This document shows positions 1 to 7,210 of a stretch of 17,024 nt of DNA, one piece after another. Source of the stretch: JBDLSY01 sp043777895 (GTDB lineage: Bacteria > Pseudomonadota > Gammaproteobacteria > Burkholderiales > Burkholderiaceae_C); NCBI GenBank assembly GCA_043777895.1, contig JAYWHD010000149.1:1-17024 (forward strand), given 5' to 3'. How positions within the stretch are numbered: the stretch's first letter is position 1; every line of letters begins with the position of its first letter. Under the pieces are notes generated by a model. It did no database searches and was not told where the DNA came from. It was given only the letters and a program-made list of their open reading frames with translations. Position numbers and translations under genes: made by a program.

Positions 1-33
1 AAGTAAAAAAATTTATTATATAAACACGGCTTA

Positions 34-154
34 GAATCAGGATTTTCAAGATTAAAGGATAAACAGGATTTAAAAAATATAAAAATATAAAAATATAAAC
101 ATCTTAAACATCTTAAACATCTTTAATATCTTTAAATTCTGAAAATCCTGATTC
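34..154. repeat. Dispersed palindrome-ended repeat, copy A (MITE-like)
   Basis: The ends are inverted copies: 34-48 (gaatcaggattttca) is the perfect reverse complement of 140-154. The interior is AT-rich, with an aaaatat-type run and three perfect copies of the 9-mer aaacatctt at 97-123. A second copy lies at 5849-5966 in the same orientation. Over the first 67 bases (34-100 against 5854-5920) the two differ at only two positions. There is no coding capacity, so this is a non-autonomous repeat of MITE or REP type. It sits about 20 bases beyond the gltB stop codon, where its paired ends could also fold in the transcript. The family name is not known to me. Confidence 0.8.
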
Positions 155-173
155 ATAGTTTTAGTTTTAAGGT

Positions 174-3100
174 TTAAATAATATTTTTTGTTTTCAAAAC
201 CCGTGCATATTCTAGCGGGAATACTTTTATAAACTGCCCTCGCGTTGTTGCCCAATGGTCTAAAATAAACTGCGCTCGTGGACTACCTGTTAAACTAAAA
301 TGTTCTGTGATTAAGGCTTTTAGCTGCACCTCATCACTTTTGTTTTGATGGTATTGCGTAGTATCAACTGGCTCATCGGCAAGTAATAGTGTTTCTAAAC
401 TCACCATGGTTAAATTACAGCGTTTGGCAAATAAACCATCTTCATCATACACATAGGCAATACCGCCACTCATACCTGCGGCAAAGTTACGCCCTGTTAC
501 ACCTAAAATAACAACTGTACCGCCTGTCATATATTCACAACCATGGTCGCCTGTACCTTCAACGACTGCTGTTGCACCACTGTTGCGTACCGCAAACCGT
601 TCGCCTGCCACACCATTAAAAAAACTAACACCACGGGTTGCACCATACAATACAGTATTGCCCACAATAATATTGTGTTCAGGCCTGCCTTTAAATTGGG
701 TAGATACACGAACAACTAACCGCCCGCCTGATAAGCCTTTGCCGACATAATCATTGGCTTGTCCAACTAAATCTAAAGTAATACCACGAGACAAAAATGC
801 ACCGAATGATTGTCCTGCTGTTCCTTGCAAGTGAATATTAATACTGTTATCAGGTAAACCAATATCGCCGAATTGACGGGCGATTTCACCCGATAACATC
901 GTACCTACACTGCGATTAACATTGCTAATACCGCTAGTAAAACGAACAGTTAATTTTGAATCTTGTGTTGAGTTTAAAATAGTATGTGATTGCTCAATAA
1001 ATTGGTGGTCTAAGGCTTTTTCTAAAGCATGGTCTTGTGAGGTGGTTTTAAGGCGTTGTGCAGGGTCTAAGTTATGTGAAGTAGGCGTATAAAATATCCG
1101 TGAAAAATCTAAACCTTTGGCTTTCCAATGCGTAATCCCTTGACGCATATCTAGCAAATCACTGCGGCCAATTAAATCATTAAATTGACGTATCCCCAGT
1201 TGTGCCATAATTTCACGCAACTCTTCGGCAACAAAAAAGAAAAAATTAACAACATGTTCAGGTTTGCCTTGGAACTTTGCACGCAGCACTGGGTCTTGAG
1301 TGGCAACACCCACAGGACACGTATTTAAATGGCATTTACGCATCATAATACACCCTTGTACCACTAAAGGGGCGGTTGCAAAACCGACTTCTTCTGCACC
1401 TAATAAAGCAGCAATAGCAACATCACGCCCCGTTTTCATTTGCCCATCCGCTTGTACCGTAATGCGGCTACGTAAACCATTTAATACTAACGTTTGTTGT
1501 GTTTCTGCTAAGCCTAATTCCCACGGTGTGCCGCAATGTTTTACAGATGATAACGGTGATGCACCTGTACCGCCGTCATGCCCTGCGATGACTAAATGGT
1601 CTGCTTTGGCTTTAGCAACACCTGCAGCCACTGTCCCTACGCCGACTTCTGATACTAATTTGACTGAAATATCTGCCCGTGGATTAATGTTTTTTAAATC
1701 ATGAATGAGTTGTGCTAAGTCTTCAATAGAATAAATATCGTGATGAGGCGGCGGTGAAATCAAACCTACACCAGGAACGCTAAAACGCAATGAACCAATA
1801 TATTCGGTGACTTTACTGCCTGGTAATTGTCCGCCTTCACCAGGCTTTGCACCTTGTGCCATTTTGATTTGAATTTGGTCAGCACTGTTTAAATACTCTG
1901 CATTGACACCAAAGCGTGCAGAAGCCACTTGTTTGATACGGCTACGTAAATTATCACCCGCTTGTAAAATAATATCAGCAGCAACACGGTCTTTACCAAT
2001 AACGCTGGCAACAGTATCGCCCGCTTGAATATTACTTGAACCCGTACGCATTTCAGTTCTATAACGCAATGGGTCTTCGCCACCTTCACCAGTATTGCTT
2101 TTACCGCCTAAGCGATTCATGGCTACAGCTAAAGTCGTGTGTGCCTCGGTAGAGATTGAACCCAATGACATTGCACCTGTGGCAAAGCGTTTAACAATTT
2201 CTTGGGCTGGTTCTACAGTGTCTAGTGGTATAGGCGTGCATTGGTCAAACTTAAACTCAAATAAACCGCGTAAAGTCATGTGTCTACGGCTTTGGTCATT
2301 AATATGTTTGGCATATTCTTGATAAGTTTGATAGTTATTCGCTTTGGTAGCGTGTTGCAGTTTAGCAATACTATCAGGCGTCCACATGTGGTCTTCGCCA
2401 CCCACTCGCCAAGCATATTCACCGCCTGTATCTAGGGTATTGCTTAATACGAAAGCGTCATTAAACGCATCATTGTGTACGCGTAAGGCTTCTTCAGCAA
2501 TATCAAAAATACTTAATCCCCCAATTTGACTGGTAGTGCCTTGAAAATATTTCTTAACCAAACTGTCATGTAAACCGATGGCTTCAAAAATTTGTGCGCC
2601 GCAATAAGACCTATACGTTGAGATACCCATTTTAGACATCACTTTGTATAAGCCTTTACCAATCGCTTTTATATAATTATTCAGTGCATTTTCAGTATTA
2701 TTAATAATATTGTCAGCATTATTATTAGTATTGTTTATAGTTGCTTTGATATTTGTATTATTTGTATTATTTGTATTGTGTGACGATAAGTTAGGCGATT
2801 GCGTTAAATCAGAAATAGTATTGAGTGCTAAAAACGGGTGAATCGCTTCTGCACCATACCCTGCCAGCAATGCAAAATGATGTACTTCACGTGCTGACCC
2901 TGTTTCTACCACTAATCCAGTGCTGGTACGCAAACCCGCATCAATTAAATGTTGGTGAATGGCTGAAGTCGCCAGTAAAGCAGGGATAGCAACTTGTTGG
3001 CTATTGACAGCACGGTCACTAATAATAAGGACATTGTTACCGCGTTTAACTGCATCAACTGCGTGGGCGCATAAACTGGCTAAATGGGCTTCAATACCTG

Positions 3101-5063
3101 CCTTGCCCCATACAATCGGATAAGTGATGTCTAAAATATGGCTTTTAAATTTACCCGCAGTTAAATGTTCAATATGAACTAACTTTGTCATATCATAAGC
3201 GTTTAAAATAGGTTGCAATACTTCTAAACGCAAGGGCGGGTTTACATTATAAATATCCAATAAATTAGGGCGTGGACCAATATAGCTAACTAGGCTCATC
3301 ACCATAGCTTCCCGAATAGGGTCTATGGGCGGGTTGGTGACTTGGGCAAATAGTTGTTTAAAATAATGATAGAACGGTTTGTTTTTTGAAGACAATACCG
3401 CTAAAGGGCTATCATTGCCCATACTACCAATGGCTTCCTCGGCACTATTTAGCATAGGCATTAATAAAAATTTAATGTCTTCTTGTGTGACACCAAATGC
3501 TTTTTGTTGTGTAATTAAATCAAGTGTAGTGAGGGTATCCGTATTGATATTGTTGTTTATATTGTTTGTAATACGTGTTTCATTAATGTTTTTGTATGGG
3601 TGAGTATTAAAAACAGTCGCGGAAACAGTTGCAGTATTTAATTCAGATAGTTTAATTCGAATCGCTTTAATCCATTGCTTATAGGGCTTATTATTAGACA
3701 ATTGTGCTTTTATCTCATCGTCTTGAATAATTCTCCCTTGTTCTAAATCAATTAAAAACATTTTGCCAGGCTGTAAACGCCATTTTTGTTTGATGTGATG
3801 GTCAGATATGGGCAATACACCGGCTTCAGATGCCAAAATAACCATATCATCATCAGTGATGCAATAACGGGCAGGGCGTAAGCCGTTACGGTCTAACGTT
3901 GCACCAATTTTTCTGCCGTCAGTAAATACAATGGCTGATGGCCCATCCCAAGGCTCCATCATTGCGGCGTGGTATTCGTAAAACGCACGGCGTGAGTCGT
4001 CCATTAAAGTGTGTTGTTCCCAAGCTTCAGGAATCATCATCATCATGGCATGTTCAATAGAATACCCGCCCATCACTAATAATTCTAAGCAATTATCAAA
4101 CGTAGCCGTATCGCTTTGACCTGCATAAACGATAGGGTATAACTTGTGTAAATCATCGCCTAATACGGCTGACTGCATAACGCCTTCACGGGCGCGTAGC
4201 CAGTTATAATTGCCTTTGACCGTATTAATTTCGCCGTTGTGTGCAATTAAACGATAGGGATGTGCTAACGGCCACTCTGGAAATGTATTGGTAGAAAAGC
4301 GTTGATGTACCAAAGCCAATGCTGATGTAACCCGCTCATCACGCAAGTCATGGTAATATTGTCCGACTTGATTGCACAATAATAAACCTTTATAGACAAT
4401 AGTACGCGCACTCATAGAAGGCACAAAATACTCTCTTCCATGGACTAAACCCAATGCTTGAATCGCGTGGCTTGCCATTTTACGAATGACATACAATTTG
4501 CGTTCCAGTGCATCAGTCACCATAATATCAGTACCGCGACCAATAAATATTTGCCGAATAATCGGTTCTTTATTGCGTACAGTTTGTGACATTGGCATTG
4601 ATGAATCCACAGGAACAGTACGCCAGCCTAATACGTGTTGCCCTTCAGACTGTACGGCACGTTCCAAAGCTTGTTCACAGGCTAATCGGCTGGCATGCTC
4701 TTTAGGTAAAAAAACCATACCCACGCCATACTCGCCTACGGGTGGTAATTCAATAGACAATTTAGCCCATTCAGCACGAAAAAAAGCATCGGGAATTTGT
4801 AATAAAATGCCTGCACCATCACCCATTAGTGCGTCTGCACCGACTGCACCACGGTGGTCAAGGTTAATTAAAATTTGTAAACCTTGCTGTACAACACTAT
4901 GTGATTTAATACCTTTTAAATTAGCAATAAAGCCTACACCGCACGCATCGTGTTCATATTTTGAATGGTATAAACCATATTGATTAGCCTGTGTAATCGC
5001 CTCATCAACGACTTTATCAGGCTGAATATTGTTTGAGGAGTTAGAGTATGGCGTATCAGACAT
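174..5063 (-). CDS. gltB: Glutamate synthase (GOGAT) large subunit
   Basis: This is the large subunit of glutamate synthase. It hydrolyses glutamine and transfers the ammonia to 2-oxoglutarate, making glutamate in the cytosol. I start it at the ATG of MSDTPYS (1629 aa); a longer open frame only adds a hydrophobic, poorly supported 14 residues. The motif HDACGVGF places the N-terminal nucleophile at Cys41 after a 40-residue propeptide. The order is class II amidotransferase domain, central domain, FMN/2-oxoglutarate synthase domain (GGKSNTGEGGEDP near residue 985), the 3Fe-4S motif with Cys1238, Cys1244 and Cys1249, and a C-terminal GXGXG beta-helix domain. It is longer than the usual roughly 1480-1560 aa, largely because of Asn-rich inserts at about 486-514 and 763-796. 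The small subunit gene gltD is not between here and the window edge. The Shine-Dalgarno is weak (aaaga). Confidence 0.97.
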   Translation of the reverse strand: MSDTPYSNSSNNIQPDKVVDEAITQANQYGLYHSKYEHDACGVGFIANLKGIKSHSVVQQGLQILINLDHRGAVGADALMGDGAGILLQIPDAFFRAEWAKLSIELPPVGEYGVGMVFLPKEHASRLACEQALERAVQSEGQHVLGWRTVPVDSSMPMSQTVRNKEPIIRQIFIGRGTDIMVTDALERKLYVIRKMASHAIQALGLVHGREYFVPSMSARTIVYKGLLLCNQVGQYYHDLRDERVTSALALVHQRFSTNTFPEWPLAHPYRLIAHNGEINTVKGNYNWLRAREGVMQSAVLGDDLHKLYPIVYAGQSDTATFDNCLELLVMGGYSIEHAMMMMIPEAWEQHTLMDDSRRAFYEYHAAMMEPWDGPSAIVFTDGRKIGATLDRNGLRPARYCITDDDMVILASEAGVLPISDHHIKQKWRLQPGKMFLIDLEQGRIIQDDEIKAQLSNNKPYKQWIKAIRIKLSELNTATVSATVFNTHPYKNINETRITNNINNNINTDTLTTLDLITQQKAFGVTQEDIKFLLMPMLNSAEEAIGSMGNDSPLAVLSSKNKPFYHYFKQLFAQVTNPPIDPIREAMVMSLVSYIGPRPNLLDIYNVNPPLRLEVLQPILNAYDMTKLVHIEHLTAGKFKSHILDITYPIVWGKAGIEAHLASLCAHAVDAVKRGNNVLIISDRAVNSQQVAIPALLATSAIHQHLIDAGLRTSTGLVVETGSAREVHHFALLAGYGAEAIHPFLALNTISDLTQSPNLSSHNTNNTNNTNIKATINNTNNNADNIINNTENALNNYIKAIGKGLYKVMSKMGISTYRSYCGAQIFEAIGLHDSLVKKYFQGTTSQIGGLSIFDIAEEALRVHNDAFNDAFVLSNTLDTGGEYAWRVGGEDHMWTPDSIAKLQHATKANNYQTYQEYAKHINDQSRRHMTLRGLFEFKFDQCTPIPLDTVEPAQEIVKRFATGAMSLGSISTEAHTTLAVAMNRLGGKSNTGEGGEDPLRYRTEMRTGSSNIQAGDTVASVIGKDRVAADIILQAGDNLRSRIKQVASARFGVNAEYLNSADQIQIKMAQGAKPGEGGQLPGSKVTEYIGSLRFSVPGVGLISPPPHHDIYSIEDLAQLIHDLKNINPRADISVKLVSEVGVGTVAAGVAKAKADHLVIAGHDGGTGASPLSSVKHCGTPWELGLAETQQTLVLNGLRSRITVQADGQMKTGRDVAIAALLGAEEVGFATAPLVVQGCIMMRKCHLNTCPVGVATQDPVLRAKFQGKPEHVVNFFFFVAEELREIMAQLGIRQFNDLIGRSDLLDMRQGITHWKAKGLDFSRIFYTPTSHNLDPAQRLKTTSQDHALEKALDHQFIEQSHTILNSTQDSKLTVRFTSGISNVNRSVGTMLSGEIARQFGDIGLPDNSINIHLQGTAGQSFGAFLSRGITLDLVGQANDYVGKGLSGGRLVVRVSTQFKGRPEHNIIVGNTVLYGATRGVSFFNGVAGERFAVRNSGATAVVEGTGDHGCEYMTGGTVVILGVTGRNFAAGMSGGIAYVYDEDGLFAKRCNLTMVSLETLLLADEPVDTTQYHQNKSDEVQLKALITEHFSLTGSPRAQFILDHWATTRGQFIKVFPLEYARVLKTKNII
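2676..2777 (-). repeat. Asn-rich insert in GltB with 9-bp tandem repeat
   Basis: This stretch encodes GltB residues 763-796, which are almost only Asn, Thr, Ile and Ala. At 2751-2777 the 9-mer atttgtatt occurs three times without change. Being three codons long, each copy adds Asn-Thr-Asn in frame. The insert lies in the central domain just before the conserved KGLYKVMSKMG block, so it is presumably a surface loop. Confidence 0.8.
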
Positions 5064-5080
5064 AATGCAGTTTCTTTGAC

Positions 5081-5142
5081 AAAAAATATAAAAAACAAAA
5101 AACAAAAAACAAAAAATATAAAATATAAAATATAAAATATTA
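5081..5142. repeat. Two heptamer tandem arrays between gltB and alkB
   Basis: Within 62 bases there are about three copies of the heptamer aaaaaac (around 5091-5112) followed by about three copies of tataaaa (around 5118-5140). The block is nearly pure A/T on one strand. It fills most of the divergent promoter region and overlaps the candidate gltB -10 element. Confidence 0.75.
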
Positions 5143-5158
5143 CTAAAAATAATATCAA
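5129..5158 (-). promoter_or_regulatory. Candidate sigma-70 promoter for gltB
   Basis: Read on the minus strand, TTGATA (5153-5158) is followed after 18 bases by TATATT (5129-5134). It faces gltB, whose ATG lies 66 bases further on. The -10 falls inside the tataaaa heptamer array, which offers other -10-like hexamers. Because the region is so AT-rich, a chance match is quite possible. Confidence 0.3.
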
Positions 5159-5174
5159 TTTTAACAGGCTTACT

Positions 5175-5810
5175 TTGAATCTTTCTTTTGATTTTTCTAA
5201 TAATTTTTCTGATAAGATTTTAAATAATCAAGTCACTAATTGCTTACCTTACCAAGGAATTGTTGAACAGTATGGTGTGGTTTTACAACCCGAAATAGCT
5301 GATATTTATTTTCAGCGTTTGTTATATGAAACGCCTTGGCAACCTGACCAAGCCATTATGTTTGGTAAACACATTACCACCCGCCGTAAAGTGGCTTGGT
5401 ATGGCGATGTAGGCTTTAACTATAACTATAGCCATATTAATCATCACGCATTGCCTTGGTCGGTATTACTTTTACAGATTAAACACTGGGTTGAGGCAAA
5501 ATTAGGTGTTTGCTACAATTCAGTTTTATTAAATTTATACCACAATGGCAGTGAAGGTATGGGCTGGCATCATGACGATGAAAAAGGTTTAGGCAAAAAT
5601 AGCCATATCGCTTCTTTGAGTTTAGGGGCAACTCGCCGTTTTGATTTACGGCATAAAAGTACTAAAAAAACGGTGTCAATTGACTTAGAACATGGTTCAT
5701 TATTAGCCATGTACGGTGAAACGCAAAGTCATTGGCTTCATCAAATTCCAAAACAATTAAGAGTTAAAGACGCTAGAATCAGTTTAACTTTTAGACGGTT
5801 TTTAGGATAA
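5175..5810 (+). CDS. alkB: AlkB-type 2-oxoglutarate/Fe(II) dioxygenase (DNA dealkylation repair)
   Basis: This is a 211-aa protein of the AlkB superfamily, which oxidatively removes alkyl lesions such as 1-methyladenine and 3-methylcytosine from nucleic acids. The iron ligands are visible as His132 and Asp134 in GWHHDDE and His189 in HWLHQIP. Arg201 and Arg207 (ARISLTFR) are the expected 2-oxoglutarate and substrate-side arginines. The blocks IASLSLGATRRF and HGSLLAMYG resemble the ALKBH2/ALKBH3 branch more than E. coli AlkB, so the symbol is used for the family. No ATG or GTG fits the N-terminus. I use the TTG at 5175, preceded by AGG at a 6-base spacing. The gene diverges from gltB and ends about 40 bases before repeat copy B. 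No operon partner is seen. Confidence 0.92.
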   Translation: MNLSFDFSNNFSDKILNNQVTNCLPYQGIVEQYGVVLQPEIADIYFQRLLYETPWQPDQAIMFGKHITTRRKVAWYGDVGFNYNYSHINHHALPWSVLLLQIKHWVEAKLGVCYNSVLLNLYHNGSEGMGWHHDDEKGLGKNSHIASLSLGATRRFDLRHKSTKKTVSIDLEHGSLLAMYGETQSHWLHQIPKQLRVKDARISLTFRRFLG

Positions 5811-5848
5811 TTTTTAATATTTTTTAAAATCGTTTTAAAGTAAATAAC

Positions 5849-5966
5849 AGTCTGAATCAGGATTTTCAAGATTAAAGGATACGCAGGATTTAAAAAATAT
5901 AAAAATATAAAAATATAAACATCTTGAACATTTTTAAATTAAATTCTGAAAATCCTTATTCAGACT
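5849..5966. repeat. Dispersed palindrome-ended repeat, copy B (MITE-like)
   Basis: This is the second copy of the repeat at 34-154, in the same orientation. Its ends form a longer inverted repeat: agtctgaatcaggattttca (5849-5868) pairs with 5947-5966 with one mismatch. It has only one copy of the 9-mer aaacatctt that is tripled in copy A. It lies between alkB and the surface-protein fragment and encodes nothing. Confidence 0.8.
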
Positions 5967-6000
5967 ATATGTTTTAAATACACAAAAAAGTACAAAAAAC

Positions 6001-6477
6001 TTAGCGTTTAGGTACGGTTACTGTGGTTGATAATACAGTTTTATTGTCGGACGCATCGGTTACGGTATAGTTGATTTTATACTGTTTAGCCACAGTGGCA
6101 TCGGCCGCAAAGGTAATGACACTTGGATAAGCCCCAGTAATACTGTTATTTGGCGTATTTAAAGTATAAGCACCCGCATTAAACGGCGAACTACTGGCTG
6201 CTCCTGCTGTAACTGATGTAAACACAATTTCAGGCAATGGGTCGTAATTGTCTTTAGCTGTTAGCTTGGCATCAAATGCTAAACCCTTTTCATGACGGCT
6301 TTCACTGGGTTTAGCTACTGCACCTTGTATTTGGTGTTTTGTATCTTTTTCAAAAACTATTTTGTCACGTATTGGGTCACGTATTGGTTTGCAAACTTGA
6401 ATTTTCTTATTTTCTGGTTTATTTAACTCATTAAATTTTGAGAAAATTTCATAAAAATGCTCTTGATACCCTATGGG
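6001..6477 (-). pseudogene. Start-less fragment of an HYR/Ig-like surface protein
   Basis: The minus-strand frame is open from 6477 down to the stop at 6001-6003, about 158 codons, but it has no ATG or GTG. The first usable start is a TTG at 6237 in the middle of the domain, which would give only 78 residues. The C-terminal half reads KLTAKDNYDPLPEIVFTSV and later INYTVTDASDNKT before ending in VPKR. This is the pattern of HYR or cadherin/Ig-like repeats of secreted adhesins and surface proteins. The N-terminal part is charged and non-domain-like, and includes a perfect 12-base tandem duplication at 6364-6387. I read it as the 3' remnant of a larger extracellular protein gene. Whether it is transcribed cannot be seen. 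Confidence 0.6.
6364..6387. repeat. Perfect 12-bp tandem duplication
   Basis: The 12-mer gtcacgtattgg occurs twice, back to back. In the minus-strand fragment reading frame it duplicates the codons of a short PIRD-type peptide. Confidence 0.75.
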
Positions 6478-6480
6478 TTA

Positions 6481-6687
6481 GCAAGCAGATTGCAAGGTAA
6501 GTATTCCACCAAAAAGTCAAGTGATGTACAGTATATTTACATAATAAATAAAATTACTCATAAATCTATTATTTAGTAAAAATGTATTACAAGTATTTTT
6601 GCGTAAATATAGGGTTTAAGTAAAAAATTTACATAAATATTTTTAAACTATTTTTAATCGCTGTGAGAGGACTTTAGTAAATAGATT
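6481..6687. other. Non-coding AT-rich gap
   Basis: This stretch lies between the surface-protein fragment and the DUF3579 gene. Reading the minus strand upstream of the fragment gives no continuation of its domain in the frames checked. The element atttacataa occurs twice (near 6536 and 6629). I see no convincing terminator or RNA gene. Confidence 0.5.
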
Positions 6688-6978
6688 CTATTCAAACCCA
6701 GTAGATACTTCAGCCATTGGTAAGCCATTATCTTTGGCAAAACTAGTTAAAAAATCCCAAGCTTTAGGCTCTAAAACTTTAAGGCGTTCATCAATGGCTA
6801 CACAACGAATATCACCAATTAAAGTAGGCAACACATAAGGCGAATAACTTAAATGTGAGTTTAATGTTGCACCGCCTGGCCTAAATGGCGACATAACACC
6901 ACACAACCTGTCTGCCCAATCACTAGGACGAAAGGCTTTGCCGTCAGCGGTGATACCTTGAATGAGAAATTGTGCCAT
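6688..6978 (-). CDS. DUF3579 family protein
   Basis: This 96-aa protein begins FLIQGITADGKAFRPSDWADRL and has a central YSPYVLP segment and a C-terminal block LEPKAWDFL..AKDNGL. This pattern matches the DUF3579 family of small soluble proteins in beta- and gammaproteobacteria, and the length is normal for the family. Its function is not known. The start ATG at 6976-6978 fits the family N-terminus, but there is no clear Shine-Dalgarno. The gene stands alone on the minus strand and diverges from secA, sharing an AT-rich intergenic region of about 230 bases with it. There is no signal peptide or membrane segment. Confidence 0.85.
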   Translation of the reverse strand: MAQFLIQGITADGKAFRPSDWADRLCGVMSPFRPGGATLNSHLSYSPYVLPTLIGDIRCVAIDERLKVLEPKAWDFLTSFAKDNGLPMAEVSTGFE

Positions 6979-7081
6979 AACTTATATTTTAAGGGTTAAA
7001 ACAACTATTCAGTTACCTATTTTTCTATTTAAACACGCTATTATTCACCACACGCTAAAATGAGGAATATTTTTATATTTT

Positions 7082-7111
7082 TTGCGTATGTTTATATAAT
7101 ATCTGTATATT
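7082..7111 (+). promoter_or_regulatory. Weak candidate promoter for secA
   Basis: TTGCGT (7082-7087) and TATATT (7106-7111) are 18 bases apart and point towards secA. The region is very AT-rich, so this match is weak and is offered only as the best visible candidate in the gap. Confidence 0.2.
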
Positions 7112-7210
7112 ATTTATATTTAAATATATTTATTTATATTTTATTGATGTCTTATTAAGTATTACTATTTTATTTGAAATTTATCGTTGCCACCGCTTAA
7201 CTTTTTTATT

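Noticed and set aside
4486..4983. 165-codon open frame on the plus strand inside gltB
   Set aside because: It is antisense to the conserved amidotransferase domain of GltB, has no ribosome site and no recognisable domain; likewise the plus-strand frame at 1300-1704.
5076..5104. TTGACA as a -35 element for alkB on the plus strand
   Set aside because: The hexamer is perfect, but the bases 16-18 further on are A/C runs and not a -10. The hexamer also lies within the gltB leader.
6421..6460. Short minus-strand frame MKFSQNLMS as the missing start of the surface-protein fragment
   Set aside because: It stops after nine codons in a different frame and does not resemble a signal peptide.
7187..7210. 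Upstream TTG start for secA
   Set aside because: It adds eight residues (MPPLNFFI) not typical of SecA and has no ribosome site; the ATG at 7211 aligns with the family N-terminus and gives E. coli-like motif numbering.
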